Shown here in pieces: positions 25,355-35,600 of a stretch of DNA of 64,000 nucleotides. The position numbers were made by a program, and so were the translations under genes. Location of the stretch: positions 124,001 through 188,000 of the forward strand of contig VZSF01007316.1 in NCBI GenBank assembly GCA_013398295.1, given 5' to 3'. Each line of letters begins with the position of its first letter. Position 1 is the first letter of the stretch. The notes below the pieces were generated by a model. The model had not been told where the DNA came from, ran no database searches, and worked only from the letters and a program-made list of their open reading frames with translations. The DNA comes from Chionis minor (taxonomy: Eukaryota; Chordata; Aves; Charadriiformes; Chionididae).

Positions 25355-27330
25355 AGTGGATGAAATTTTAACGTTCTGTACAGATGTGTATTTAACTGAC
25401 CTAAGTGTTCTTCAAATATATCATAGGGACTGTGGCCACAATTTTTTCTTCTTGAAAAATAACCGCTAAAGTAAGAGGCTTTTCAATTTTTTGAGATAAA
25501 AACTAGTGCTTAACTTAAGTCATAGCTGAAAAATTGAAGAGTACCTTTAAAATAAACTTTTGTATTTTATAGCTTTTTATTATTTCATAACTCAAAGCAT
25601 AGAAATCTTGCTAGTATGAAAATTTACATTCAGCCTTATAGTGTACAACAAAACAAAACTGTTTGTAGAAGTACTTTCTCTGACTGATGACTGGCCCCAA
25701 ATTTTGTACCCTTTAGCTATTTATGCAGTTTGTGAAGGGAACTCCTTTGGTTTGACTCAAGTTGAGGATCAACTTCAAGTGAAATTCCTATGCAGTTCCA
25801 CATTTGCTTCATGCAAGTACAATTACACTTTCTCAAAAGGAATAAAGTTGTCTGTGTCCCTACCTGAGTAAAGATGGTGCAAAAGACCCTCTACCATTTC
25901 ACATTCTGTGGAGTTGTGTAAGAAAGTTCTTGAGAACTCATAGCTTACAATACTGGTGTGGCATCTACAGAACCTTCTCTTTTAGCCACTTGTCCTACTT
26001 ACACTTTAATAACTTCGCACCAGATCTCAGAGGGCCAGGCGAAATTTGCAAAATTGCCGAAGTTTGTGCTGGCCCTGAGAGCATAGTATCAATATTTAAT
26101 TTCCCCAGATCGATTCATTCCTCTGCTTTGGACACCATAGCGGTTGATCCTGCTTCATTCATGTTTAAAGGGTAATTCTTGTATCCTTTATATAAGGTTA
26201 TATAAGAGGCTAAAAAATGACATGAAGATAATAGATTTAGTCAAATGTGAAAACCTGAAAGCCAGGAGCTCAGATGTAGCAGAAAGGGTTGCTGAAGGAG
26301 TGAAAAGCAGGTATCTAAAGGAGATGGGGAGAAAGAACATGGTGAAACACTGTTCCAAAGGAAACATGAGACATAGGAAGAATCCCAGCAGAGCAAGTGT
26401 GAAGATTTCAGAGGCACAAGCAATCATCTTGGTTGAAGTCTATGACTAAACTGAGATGTTTTAGACATTTTATTGTTTATGCAGAAAACTCATTAACAAC
26501 ATTGGTGATGTCATTTTCATTGACGTGACAAGAGAAGGCAAAACCAATTTTGCTTATGAAGCTACCTAACCTATGTTACATTGATGTCCTTTTATGTAGG
26601 TAATTTTGTCTTTATGGACATTTCATCAGTTTTAGACACAGAAGATACTACCTCACCTCTCAACAAAGCTAGAACAGGATGCTCTGGTACAAAGATTTCA
26701 ATCCGATTACAAACCATCTATTAAATTGCAAAATTATCAGAAATAATTAAGGGTAAAAAATTATGTAAGTAAATGAAAAATTCAATTACATACCTCTTGT
26801 TCTCTTTTCACCTTATTTGTTCATCAAGCGAAACATGTTTATCCTCCTTTGAAAGACAAAACTTAATGTGAGAGTGAACAAATGTAATCCTTCTGAAGTT
26901 CTCTCCGTTAATGTGTGGTTTCTATCTGCACTAATGCAATGGGACCAACTCAAACTCAGTATCCACTTCTAAACAAAATAGCTGTGCATTCTTTGACTTG
27001 CTTAGTATTTCAGTACAATGAGAAGAGACAAGAATTGACAGATTTCAAGTTGGAAGGGGAAGAAACCCTGGTCCTACAATCAGTGGAGATTTTGGACCAA
27101 ATCTCCATTGACATGAGTCAAATCTAACCTGACCAATAGGAAAAAGCCTAAGACGGAACTATATGGAATACTGAATTTCTGAATAAATCCAAAGAAATCT
27201 TTAAGTACATCAACCTCAAACACTCTCACAAAAAATATTGGAGAACATATTCTAAACAGCAAGTATTTGTTTTCCAGCTGTAGATAGCTCTATTAAAAAC
27301 AACTTATTTGTTTCAGGTGTCCATTGTGCA

Positions 27331-27545
27331 GCATAGAACCATAAAATAATAGAATAGTTTGGGTTGGAAGGGATCTTTAAATGTCATCTAGCCCTGCAAT
27401 GAGCAGGGTCATCTTCAGCTACATCAGGTTTCTTGGAGCCCTATCCAGCCTGCCCTTGAATGTTTCCAGGGATGGGGCATCTACCACCTGTTCCAGTGTT
27501 TCATCACCCTCATTGTAAAGAATTACTTCCTTATGGTTCTGCCTT
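27331..27545 (-). mobile_element. old CR1 retrotransposon fragment (3' end)
   Basis: Read on the plus strand, this is the reverse complement of a CR1 3' end. It has a decayed ATAGAA-type octamer tail, then GGGTTGGAAGGGATCTTTAA, a CCAGCCTGCCCTTGAA block, TTCCAGGGATGGGGCATC and CCTGTTCCAGTGTTTCATCA. Compared with CR1 as I know it, it has many substitutions and lacks the short TTCTCTGGGCAAC segment, so it is older than the copy at 31943-32605. Only the extreme C-terminal ORF2 region and 3' UTR remain, with no coding capacity. CR1 copies are typically 5'-truncated in this way. Confidence 0.85.
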
Positions 27546-28410
27546 TGTTTGAGCCTCTGATTTTGCCAACATACAAAGGTTTTGAATTATGCAAAACTGA
27601 AAACAAATTACTTGTTGTTAGCTTGAAGATAATAATTAATTTCTAGAAATACTTAAGTTTACTGAAAGAGTACAGATGTCTGTCATCTACGCTGTACTGC
27701 AAAGTCCTTCCAAACAATTTTCTAGATCATATAGTGTAGCTATGATGCTCCTGGCTTGAAAAACTGTTTTAAAACAGCTGAGAAAGAATAATGACTTCAG
27801 AAAGAAATGGTTAGTCTGTGTTTACATTCAAACAATTTAGATTTTCACAGGGTTTGACTTTAATGTGTGATTTCTAACATATCTGAAAGTTTTTGTCTGG
27901 TTGTTATATTAAAAATTATCTCATAACTTTCTTTGACAGTGAATTTTAGTTTTATTATAAAACACTTAGCCCTCATTATTTTCATATAAAAATTTAAAGA
28001 ATAGCAAATAAAAATCAATTCAATGCAAAGACTTTTGTGCTATTACTTAAGCTTTTGGATCATACAAAATTTTGGCATATGGTGTGAAATACTTTTATGA
28101 TTCAGGAGGTTATCTAATGTATGTTGATGAGTATTCAAGAAAAGATACGCTATATCAATCAACAAACAGAAAAAAGAGAAACCAACTATCAGGAAGAGGA
28201 GAAGAGTCCTTCCAAAATCCACATAGAATACAAGTACCATCTCTGTTACAGGTCTTTAACCCAACCTCAGAGGTGAAATACATCTATGGGCAGGAAATGA
28301 AAACTTCTGTATACTGAGCTGTAACTGATAAGAGTTCCACCATGCTACTTACAGCACTTCAACACTTCTTTGGGAAAATATCATCCAAGCTGAAGGGTTC
28401 CTTCAATAGC

Positions 28411-28440
28411 TCTTGATCTTTGGAGTAATTAAGATCAAGA
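28411..28440. repeat. perfect 10-bp inverted repeat (hairpin)
   Basis: TCTTGATCTT and AAGATCAAGA are exact reverse complements separated by 10 bases. The right arm is followed by a further partial ATCAAG repeat. Too short and AT-rich to imply a function. Confidence 0.6.
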
Positions 28441-29256
28441 TCAAGAATTAAGAAATATCAGTGCAAAATCCTTTTCCAAAAAATTGTTATTGTTGCAATA
28501 AGCTCCATTTGACACCTTATATAAGCAAACAAAACCAGGCAAAATGGAAAATAAAAAACCAAGCCTGTACTTTTCCTGTATTCTGTCCCAAAACTTTTCT
28601 CTTCACACTTAGGTAAGGAGATCAGCTCTCACTGTGAAGAACTGTTTTATTTGCTTTTAGATAATCGGAATGATTTAGATTACCATTTTGAAGCGATGCT
28701 CATTTCTCTTAGGCAACTGTCTCCGGATTTCACTTTTTACAATAAAATTCTCAACTTAAAAGTAGTGAGAAAAGATGGCTGCATCTATACATGTATCTAA
28801 CATATAGTTCTCTAAACTGGCTTCTGTCTTGTTTCAGTTTGCCCTGAAATTTTATAAACTGCTTCAGTATTCTTTTGCAATCCTGAAATGACAAAATACT
28901 TGCACCATAAATAATTTTCAAAAGGGATATGGAAAGCAGTCCTGGAGTTCTTTTTTTAGGTCAGTGAGAAAACAACACTCATTTCAGTGTTGTCAAAATA
29001 ATGACTGATTAAACAATATTTGAAAATGAAATGGTATTTTGAACTAGATTAAGTGTTATCATTTTTATAAGTTTGTGAATTTAAATCCAAAACATTTAAT
29101 TTCATTTAAAGCAGAATATAGTTAAATGCTACCTCTGCCAAATAATTTATTTCATAATAATCTGTTCATAGGTGTACCAATGCAATATATGGCTCTAAAA
29201 ACAAATAATAAAGAAATAAATCAGAAAATATCAGTGTGTGACAGGGTTGTTTTGGC

Positions 29257-29273
29257 TTTTTTTTTTTTTTTTT
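29257..29273. repeat. poly(T) run
   Basis: Seventeen consecutive T residues. Simple repeat. Confidence 0.85.
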
Positions 29274-29407
29274 AAATAGTGATTCTTCTATGTTTCCTGA
29301 TGTCCCAAAGCTAAACAAATGTTGATAATACTCTCAAGGACATTGAGACAGGAAAGCTTCAGAAAGGTGACTCAAAAAGGGAGGATTTTAATAATATTTA
29401 ATCTGAA

Positions 29408-29438
29408 AAACTGGGATAAATTGAGCTTATCCCAATTT
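29408..29438. repeat. 12-bp imperfect inverted repeat (hairpin)
   Basis: AAACTGGGATAA pairs with TTATCCCAATTT across a 7-base loop, with a single mismatch. No flanking T-tract or RNA-gene promoter is evident, so it is treated as a local structure only. Confidence 0.55.
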
Positions 29439-30315
29439 GTAAAACCATTTTAAATCTGATGCACTGGAAGAGGATAATTTAATTTCAAGAGGTCAGGAGT
29501 TTGCCTAGATATGTACGTTCTGGGTACATTTAATAGGTGACAAAGTTCCCATCAAAGAAAGTTTGCCCTGAAGTGTATTGTAGGATATTGTGGAATACTT
29601 TTGATAAGGCCCAGGGCTGAACACACAATTTTAGATGTGGTTTTGCTGAACTCATAGAGACAGCAAATTAGTGTTATGATGCCCATGTTATCTGAAAATG
29701 AATTATTCAGCCTCATTTGGAGTGGTTTAGGTCAGCTCAAAATACCTTAATTTTTTCTGCAATTGCATTTAATTGAGGTACAGTTCCGAGGGCATTTCAT
29801 GTTAGGGGTATCTAAGTAAAATGTTTGGCCTCCTGAGAAGCAGGCTGTTCTTAAGGATGACTTCCTAGAGTAAAGTTATGGTCAAGGTCTCTGGCAAGAT
29901 GTTATATAATCTCTTTCTTGGCATGCTCAAAATGTATTAATCCTTTAAAGAAATATAACAGCTGGTGTTTTGAAGATGCCAGCAAAAACTAAGATTCAAA
30001 GAGTCAGCCTACAATTGAGCTGGACACATTTTATTTACTGCTGCTGCAGTGAAACAGAGGTGAACCCAAGTGAGTCGAGGAGGCTGAACAGCTGACAATG
30101 AACATAAAATTTTTACTTGATGCAAGACTGAATTTGTTTCAGATTTGTTCATGATTTTTTTAATTAATCTCTGCTAACTTTCATAAACATTTAGGCTACA
30201 GAAGAAAAGAAGACAGGTTTTAATTTCCAATATTGAGATGGTTCTCTGTTCTCCTTTTAGAATGCATACATTCATATTGTTTTTCTTAAATATGTTTTTC
30301 TGTGGAAAAAAAACC

Positions 30316-30336
30316 GGGGGGGGGGTTGGGGAGGGG
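30316..30336 (+). repeat. G-run with quadruplex potential
   Basis: Ten consecutive G residues, then TT, four G, A and four G. This supplies at least four runs of three G with very short loops. It stands out in an otherwise AT-rich area. Such runs are also prone to length error in sequencing. Confidence 0.75.
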
Positions 30337-30782
30337 AAGTAGGACATTGTTTTTAGTCAAGCAGAAGTTTTGTTAGATACCCCAAGGTAACAGAGATCTG
30401 ATTTTCATCCTGTATTTTCCTATGTAAGGCAATGACTATGTTGCCAGGTTTGCTTTTCTTTTTCCTGACAATACCTAATCCTTTAACTTGTGACAGAAAT
30501 TCAAGAGAATTTGGTCTTGAGAAATGCAAATACCAAAAAATACGTGGTTTTCATCAATTTGGTGTTCAGACAGACCCTGTAGTAAGTTCTGCCAAAGACA
30601 ACAAATTTGCCATATTTCACTAGATGTTTTCTTCAAATGTCCCTTCCCTTGCCTGCAATATATAGCAAGTTCTCAGCTCACAGAAGCTTCTACCACACCA
30701 AAAGTTAATCAGAAAAAGTATGTTACCTGTGTTGTTGTAAGAAACAGAAAGACTATGAGGGCCTTTCTACTTTTGCTGTCAG

Positions 30783-30881
30783 GTACAGGCTTAGATGAGA
30801 CAGATTTGAAGTTGCTTAAACTTGCTACAGGCATTTTATCCCATCAGCTAGCATCTGTTTCCAGTGAACCATTTTATCAAG
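30783..30881 (+). other. candidate internal exon (unidentified)
   Basis: Ninety-nine bases lie between a good acceptor (CTACTTTTGCTGTCAG) and a donor-like CAAG/GTATTA. The frame entered after two bases is open, phase 1-1, and includes LDETDLKLLKLATGILSHQL, which would form an amphipathic helix. It lies in a longer plus-strand open frame (30524-30949), so openness alone is weak evidence. I do not recognise the family. Nearby candidates on the same strand do not form an obvious chain. Confidence 0.17.
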
Positions 30882-31183
30882 GTATTATTTCACTGGAGTG
30901 TGAAGTGGCAAAGTTATCTTCATACAGTCTGTTCCATTATAAATGTTAGGTATGCTTAGGCTTTTGTTGTTGTTTTATTTTATGCATAATTATGAGTTAA
31001 AATGTCTAACATTTACATCACAGACTGTTTATAATTAATTCCCTAACAAAGTTATGAAAAACTTTATCTTGATGGAAGAAGCTTGTCTTGATGGGATGAT
31101 CCAGAATTGAAATTCTGAGATATTCTTCCAAAAGTGCCTGTATGCAAACTACCTACTAAAGAAGGGAATACATTTTCAGGAAA

Positions 31184-31237
31184 TTTTTTTTTTTTTTTAT
31201 GATTAGTGCAGNTCTCCTCTCCTCTCCTCTCCTCCTC
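31184..31237. repeat. poly(T) and (CTCCT)n low-complexity tract with an N
   Basis: Fifteen T residues (31184-31198) are followed, after 13 bases, by an ambiguous base at 31212 and then a CTCCT repeat to 31237. The N directly abuts the pentanucleotide repeat, so repeat length is probably uncertain. Confidence 0.8.
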
Positions 31238-31942
31238 AAAAGATGAGAACTTTTACTACTATTTACCAGACAAAAAGAAGTTCTGAGCAGGAGGCAATTT
31301 CTTGATTTGAAATGTTGCTCTTTGAACATAAAGAAATACAGATGTGAAAGGATCAGAAGCAAGTCGCACAACCATGCAAACTCTTTTCCTAGTCCATACT
31401 AAAAAGCCCAGTGTTCTAGTTGCTTAACATTTCCGCTTCCATTACAGTGCAGTCAAGAAAAGCCAGTCATAAAGATATTCACATAAACAGTAATATGTGA
31501 TTTTTCTCATCAAAAGGAAAAAAAACATGGTTTTCATCCAACAAAGATGTCTTCTGAAATTTCCTGTTGTGAGACTGAAAAAAAAAATGGTGCTATGAAT
31601 GGATAGAAAAGTCCTCTATGACACTTTTAAAAATTGTCTTAATTTCTATGTTTCCTACAAGAGGAAAAACATAATTTCTGTTTCTCAGCTGTCCGGAGTT
31701 CTCATGTTTAATATTCAGCTGTTACTTTGCCTTTGAACATAAATTGCATCAGACACAACAAAGCTTTTCTTTTTTTTTTTAGGTTTTTTTTCCTGGTGCT
31801 CATTCTGTTGAAGTGTGTACAGTCACAGTAGAGTCCGGCACACAGATGGCATTTCAGCAAGTAGATGTTCACTGTACATGAGATGATGGTGCAGACTGCT
31901 AGATGTCTAGGTCTACTCATATTAAAGCCTGCATTATACATG

Positions 31943-32515
31943 CATGAGAAGCTCAACACGAGCCGGCAGTGCGCGCTGGCAGCCCAGAAAGCCAACCGTA
32001 TCCTGGGTTGCATCAAAAGAAGCGTGACCAGCAGGGCACGGGAGGTGATTCTCCCCCTCTACTCTGCGCTTGTGAGACCCCACCTGGAGTACTGTGTCCA
32101 GTTCTGGAGTCCTCAACATAGAAAGGACATGGAACTGTTGGAACAGGTCCAGCGAAGGGCCACTAAGATGATCAGAGGGATGGAGCACCTCTCCTATGAG
32201 GACAGGCTGAGAGAGCTGGGGCTGTTCAGCCTGGAGAAGAGAAGGCTCCGGGGAGACCTGATAGCAGCCTTTCAGTATCTGAAGGGAGCCTACAGGAGAG
32301 CTGGAGAGGGACTCTTTGTCAGGAAGTCTAGTGATAGGACAAGGGGTAATGGTTTTAAATTGGAAGAGGGGAGATTTAGATTAGATATTAGGAAGAAGTT
32401 CTTTACTGTGAGGGTGGTGAGGCACTGGAACAGGTTGCCCAGAGAAGTTGTGGATGCCCCATCCCTGGAAGTGTTCAAGGCCAGGCTGGGTGGGGCTTTG
32501 AGCAACCTGCTGTAG
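31943..32515 (+). pseudogene. CR1 ORF2 C-terminal remnant (reverse transcriptase polyprotein)
   Basis: About 190 codons encode the region after the reverse-transcriptase catalytic core. They contain the well-known CR1 blocks [80 protein letters not shown] and [20 protein letters not shown], then a TAG stop followed directly by TGA. The endonuclease domain and the catalytic (Y/F)xDD motif are missing through 5' truncation, so the copy cannot mobilise itself. The open frame continues upstream into unrelated host sequence to an ATG at 31865, which is fortuitous. There is no promoter and no reason to expect expression. Confidence 0.92.
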
Positions 32516-32605
32516 TGAGAGGTGTCCCTGCCCATGGCAGGGGGGTTGGAACTTGATGATCTTTAAGGTCCCTTCCAACTCTAACCATTCTATGATTCTA
32601 TGATT
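31943..32605 (+). mobile_element. young 5'-truncated CR1 retrotransposon
   Basis: The element begins abruptly inside ORF2 at about 31943, where CR1 similarity starts with ATGAGAAGCTCAACACGAGC. It runs through the ORF2 stop at 32513-32515 and a short 3' UTR containing CTTTAAGGTCCCTTCCAACT, and ends in two ATTCTATG-type octamers at about 32587-32605. That octamer tail in place of poly(A) is the hallmark of CR1. The low apparent divergence and absence of frame breaks suggest a relatively recent insertion. A 7-bp word, ATGAGAA, occurs at 31944-31950 and again right after the tail at 32606-32612. Because the first copy is also CR1 sequence, this may be junction microhomology rather than a true target duplication. 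Confidence 0.93.
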
Positions 32606-35600
32606 ATGAGAACATAATGCTGTTTATCAATGATGTGTCATGAATTCCCCTTGGAAAGAGGGGAAAAAAGCTAAGTCATCTACCTTAAGTGTCTAGGGAA
32701 GGAAGTTAATAGTCCTAAACTCTCTACATATGGGAACAAAGTACATGCAGGCTCTTAAAGAGGGTGATCTGGAATATTTTCCTGACATGTTGAAATATGA
32801 GTCCAAAATAAGTAGCCTCCTGGTTTAGATATAACCAGTGTTTGTCAACATAAATGGCTATAAACTGTGGTGAATGAAGTCTGTGTCATAAATAAAAATA
32901 AAAGAAAAGCTAAGCATAAATTTTCTGATCTTTTTTGCAAATTCAGCTTTTTAATGTTAGTCAAAAGTCTGGAGACCTTACCTGTCCCCCTGAAGAACTA
33001 CTACTTTAAAGGAATCTTTCTTTTTCATCCTATCATTTGCTTTTTAAGTGGAACAGCTAGTGAAACTTTGAAAGTGGAACACAGTGGAACTGAGCTGAAT
33101 AATAAACTAAAATTTGCTTCTAGCCAAAAAAAGTTTTAATTCTTTTTTCTTCTTCTTTCTTCTAAGCTTCCATGTCTCTAGTTCCTTGCAGTTCCCAAAG
33201 GACTGAAGATAATGGCCTTCAACACAGACACTGCAGAACGGGTAAGATGTCTATAATGTATAATTCAGCTTGACTTCTCCACTCCGTATTATAAGAAATG
33301 GCACTGTTATCACCTTTTACAAAGAGCTAGTGTCATTTATTGGTTGCAGCTCCTTTTTTACCCTGTGTGTGCTAATCTGCATGGGAAGGAACATTGAAGG
33401 GAGTGAAGAATAGACTGGACTACCCAGGGGATAAGGATTATTTATGAAGTAACTCCAGTTCAGTGAACAGTGTAATTCGTGTCAAAGTGCGTGACTTAAG
33501 CCCAGTGAATTACAAACTTCACTCCAGGAGACGATTTGAAACCCAGAAATCAGAGGAAGGGTGTGACAAGGCAGTGGGTAAAGCACATTTTCTAACAAAC
33601 CTTTTCCACCACATACCTAATGAAATCATAACTCCAAAATTCTCTGTGCAGCTTTCAGATCACAGATATAATCCACTTTTCTGACCGTTGCACCATGTCA
33701 CACACTTATCTCTGCAGTAACAGGCAAGCTCATTTCAGCTCATTCATAAAATAAATTCCTTAATCTTAAAACATTTACAATTCAAGTGTCTGTGTGTAGA
33801 ATTACTACAGAAAACATATTCTGCATACAGTGTCAGTAGATCATCTGACTTGTGTGATATTTTAGGATCAAAGGCAACAGTAGCCTTTTATGGAAAAAAA
33901 GCTCATAATTTTTAAGCATCATCCAAGTTATCACTGCTGTTTGTTTTCAGACCATAGCTGTCAAATCAACATGATGGTGTTAGTGGGAGCTCTTTTGGTT
34001 GTGACTCAAGTTACTCAGTCCTATGTCTGTTTCTCCTTCAACTGCTGCTCTACAGCAAAGCATGTTCTGCCCCTTTGTACTTTTTATACTGCAAAGGCAG
34101 GTAAGGTTCCCAAAATCTATATTATTTAAGCTTGTCATTAATTATTTCCATATGTTCAGTCGATTTCATTTCAATGACAACATCACCCCAGAAGTATTAA
34201 GGAACAATAAGTTAAACGAGTGGGTGACGGATTAATAATAGACAGTACTTCTTCATAAAATGAGTAGCTATGAGTAACTCTGAGTTGCTTCATGGATTTA
34301 TTTACCTAGATTAAAAAGGCATACAGACAAATTAACAGAAGAAATATGGAACACTGACCACTGTCATTCTGCTCGTTTCCTTCAGATCCTATGTTAGAAA
34401 GTTGCAGTGATGATCTGTATATAACCTCTAAGCATCTCCCTGTCAGCTAACAAACCAGGCAAGATTTTCAAGGACAATCATTCAATATTCCACCGGTAGA
34501 AGCAGGGTGTGGATGTAATTTGGACACTGTGATCCCTCAAGAAAACATTTAGGAACACTAGCAGTTTGACATGAATTCTGACTGTGGAATTGGGCTTCTG
34601 CTCCTGTACCATGTTTTCTCCAGTCTCTTGACATCTAAGCCGTTCAGAACTAGACTTAAACCCTTTTCTTTCCCAGGCAGCTTCCTCCCTTCACGTCTTT
34701 CCTTTATTATTTTAATTAACTTCATTGTCACTTTCTTTTTTTGAGGGCAGTGAGAAAGGATTGTTTCATTTTTTCATCCCCGTTTCTTTGTATTTTTAGT
34801 TTTCTCTCTTTTACCCTCGCTGGGCCACCTGAGGTGAGGGCACGCGTTGGCCTCTGAGCAGCCAGGCTCAGCCAAGAGCAGGGCAGAGAGCCTGCAGCTC
34901 TCTCCTGTGCATGTGAGCTCCTTCTTGGCTGATTGCATTAGGGTGGCTGTCAGAGCACAGACAGAAGGTGGGTGGTTTTCAAGGATGTCTTCGCTACCCA
35001 AACATGGCTGCAAGAGCACAGTCACCCTGAAGATTGGCAGATCTGGGACACATAGCTTTTTTTTTTTTTTTTTCCTTTAGTATGGCCCAGCAAGAAGCTG
35101 ATGAAAAATTACGCAACTGGGAAAAAAAAAAATCATTCACACTATGTATTTAAGACAACCCTCTAACTGTAAAAGTCATTAAATAATGCACTGATGTTCT
35201 CATTCTTAACAAGTGTCTACAGGCTAGCATGCATGTTTCAAATCCATTCCGTAAAAAGTGTAATTTTTAAATTCCTCTTAGGTCCTCCTCAAATTCCTTT
35301 CTTGCTATAGGACACTCAAAAAGCAGAAAACTAGACAGCAGAGCCTACAAATGCAGAGATCTGTTGTTACTGGTCTTACTTTACCAGGAATTCACAATTT
35401 TAGCACTTTTGTTACTGATTTATTTCCTTCATTCCCTTCTCTGACCTGTTCATTTGTTGCTTCCACCTGTTTAGGGTTTGTAATCCCATTGGCATTCTAC
35501 TAGATTTTTACATGGGCACTAGGTGGGTGTGCTCCAGAAGTTCCTCAGAAACAATATAAATTTATTACTTGTTAACTAATTTGTAAGTCTCAGTGAGTGT

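Larger units (their letters stand above)
19069..27330. other. long AT-rich non-coding stretch
   Basis: About 8 kb without a recognisable gene, RNA or transposon. It holds a poly(A) run with an ambiguous base (19643-19658), a pyrimidine-rich tract at about 21117-21160, a short (GAA)n at 24921-24935, and the GT/CA tract at 25321-25354. Sections near 24050-24600 and 26200-26450 are purine-rich on the plus strand. Open frames of 60-100 codons here show no recognisable motifs. Confidence 0.5.
27546..30782. other. very AT-rich non-coding sequence
   Basis: No gene recognised. It contains two small hairpins (28411-28440 and 29408-29438), a 17-base T run at 29257-29273, and the G-rich run at 30316-30336. 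The short open frame at plus 28072-28317 is unremarkable. Confidence 0.5.

Noticed and set aside
27546..29500. Small hairpins as possible microRNA precursors
   Set aside because: Arms of 10-12 bp are far shorter than the roughly 22-bp duplex plus basal stem of a pre-miRNA.
31865..31942. Upstream part of the 216-codon open frame as a CR1 N-terminal extension
   Set aside because: CR1 similarity starts at about 31943. The codons before it have no relation to ORF2 and are host sequence that happens to be open.
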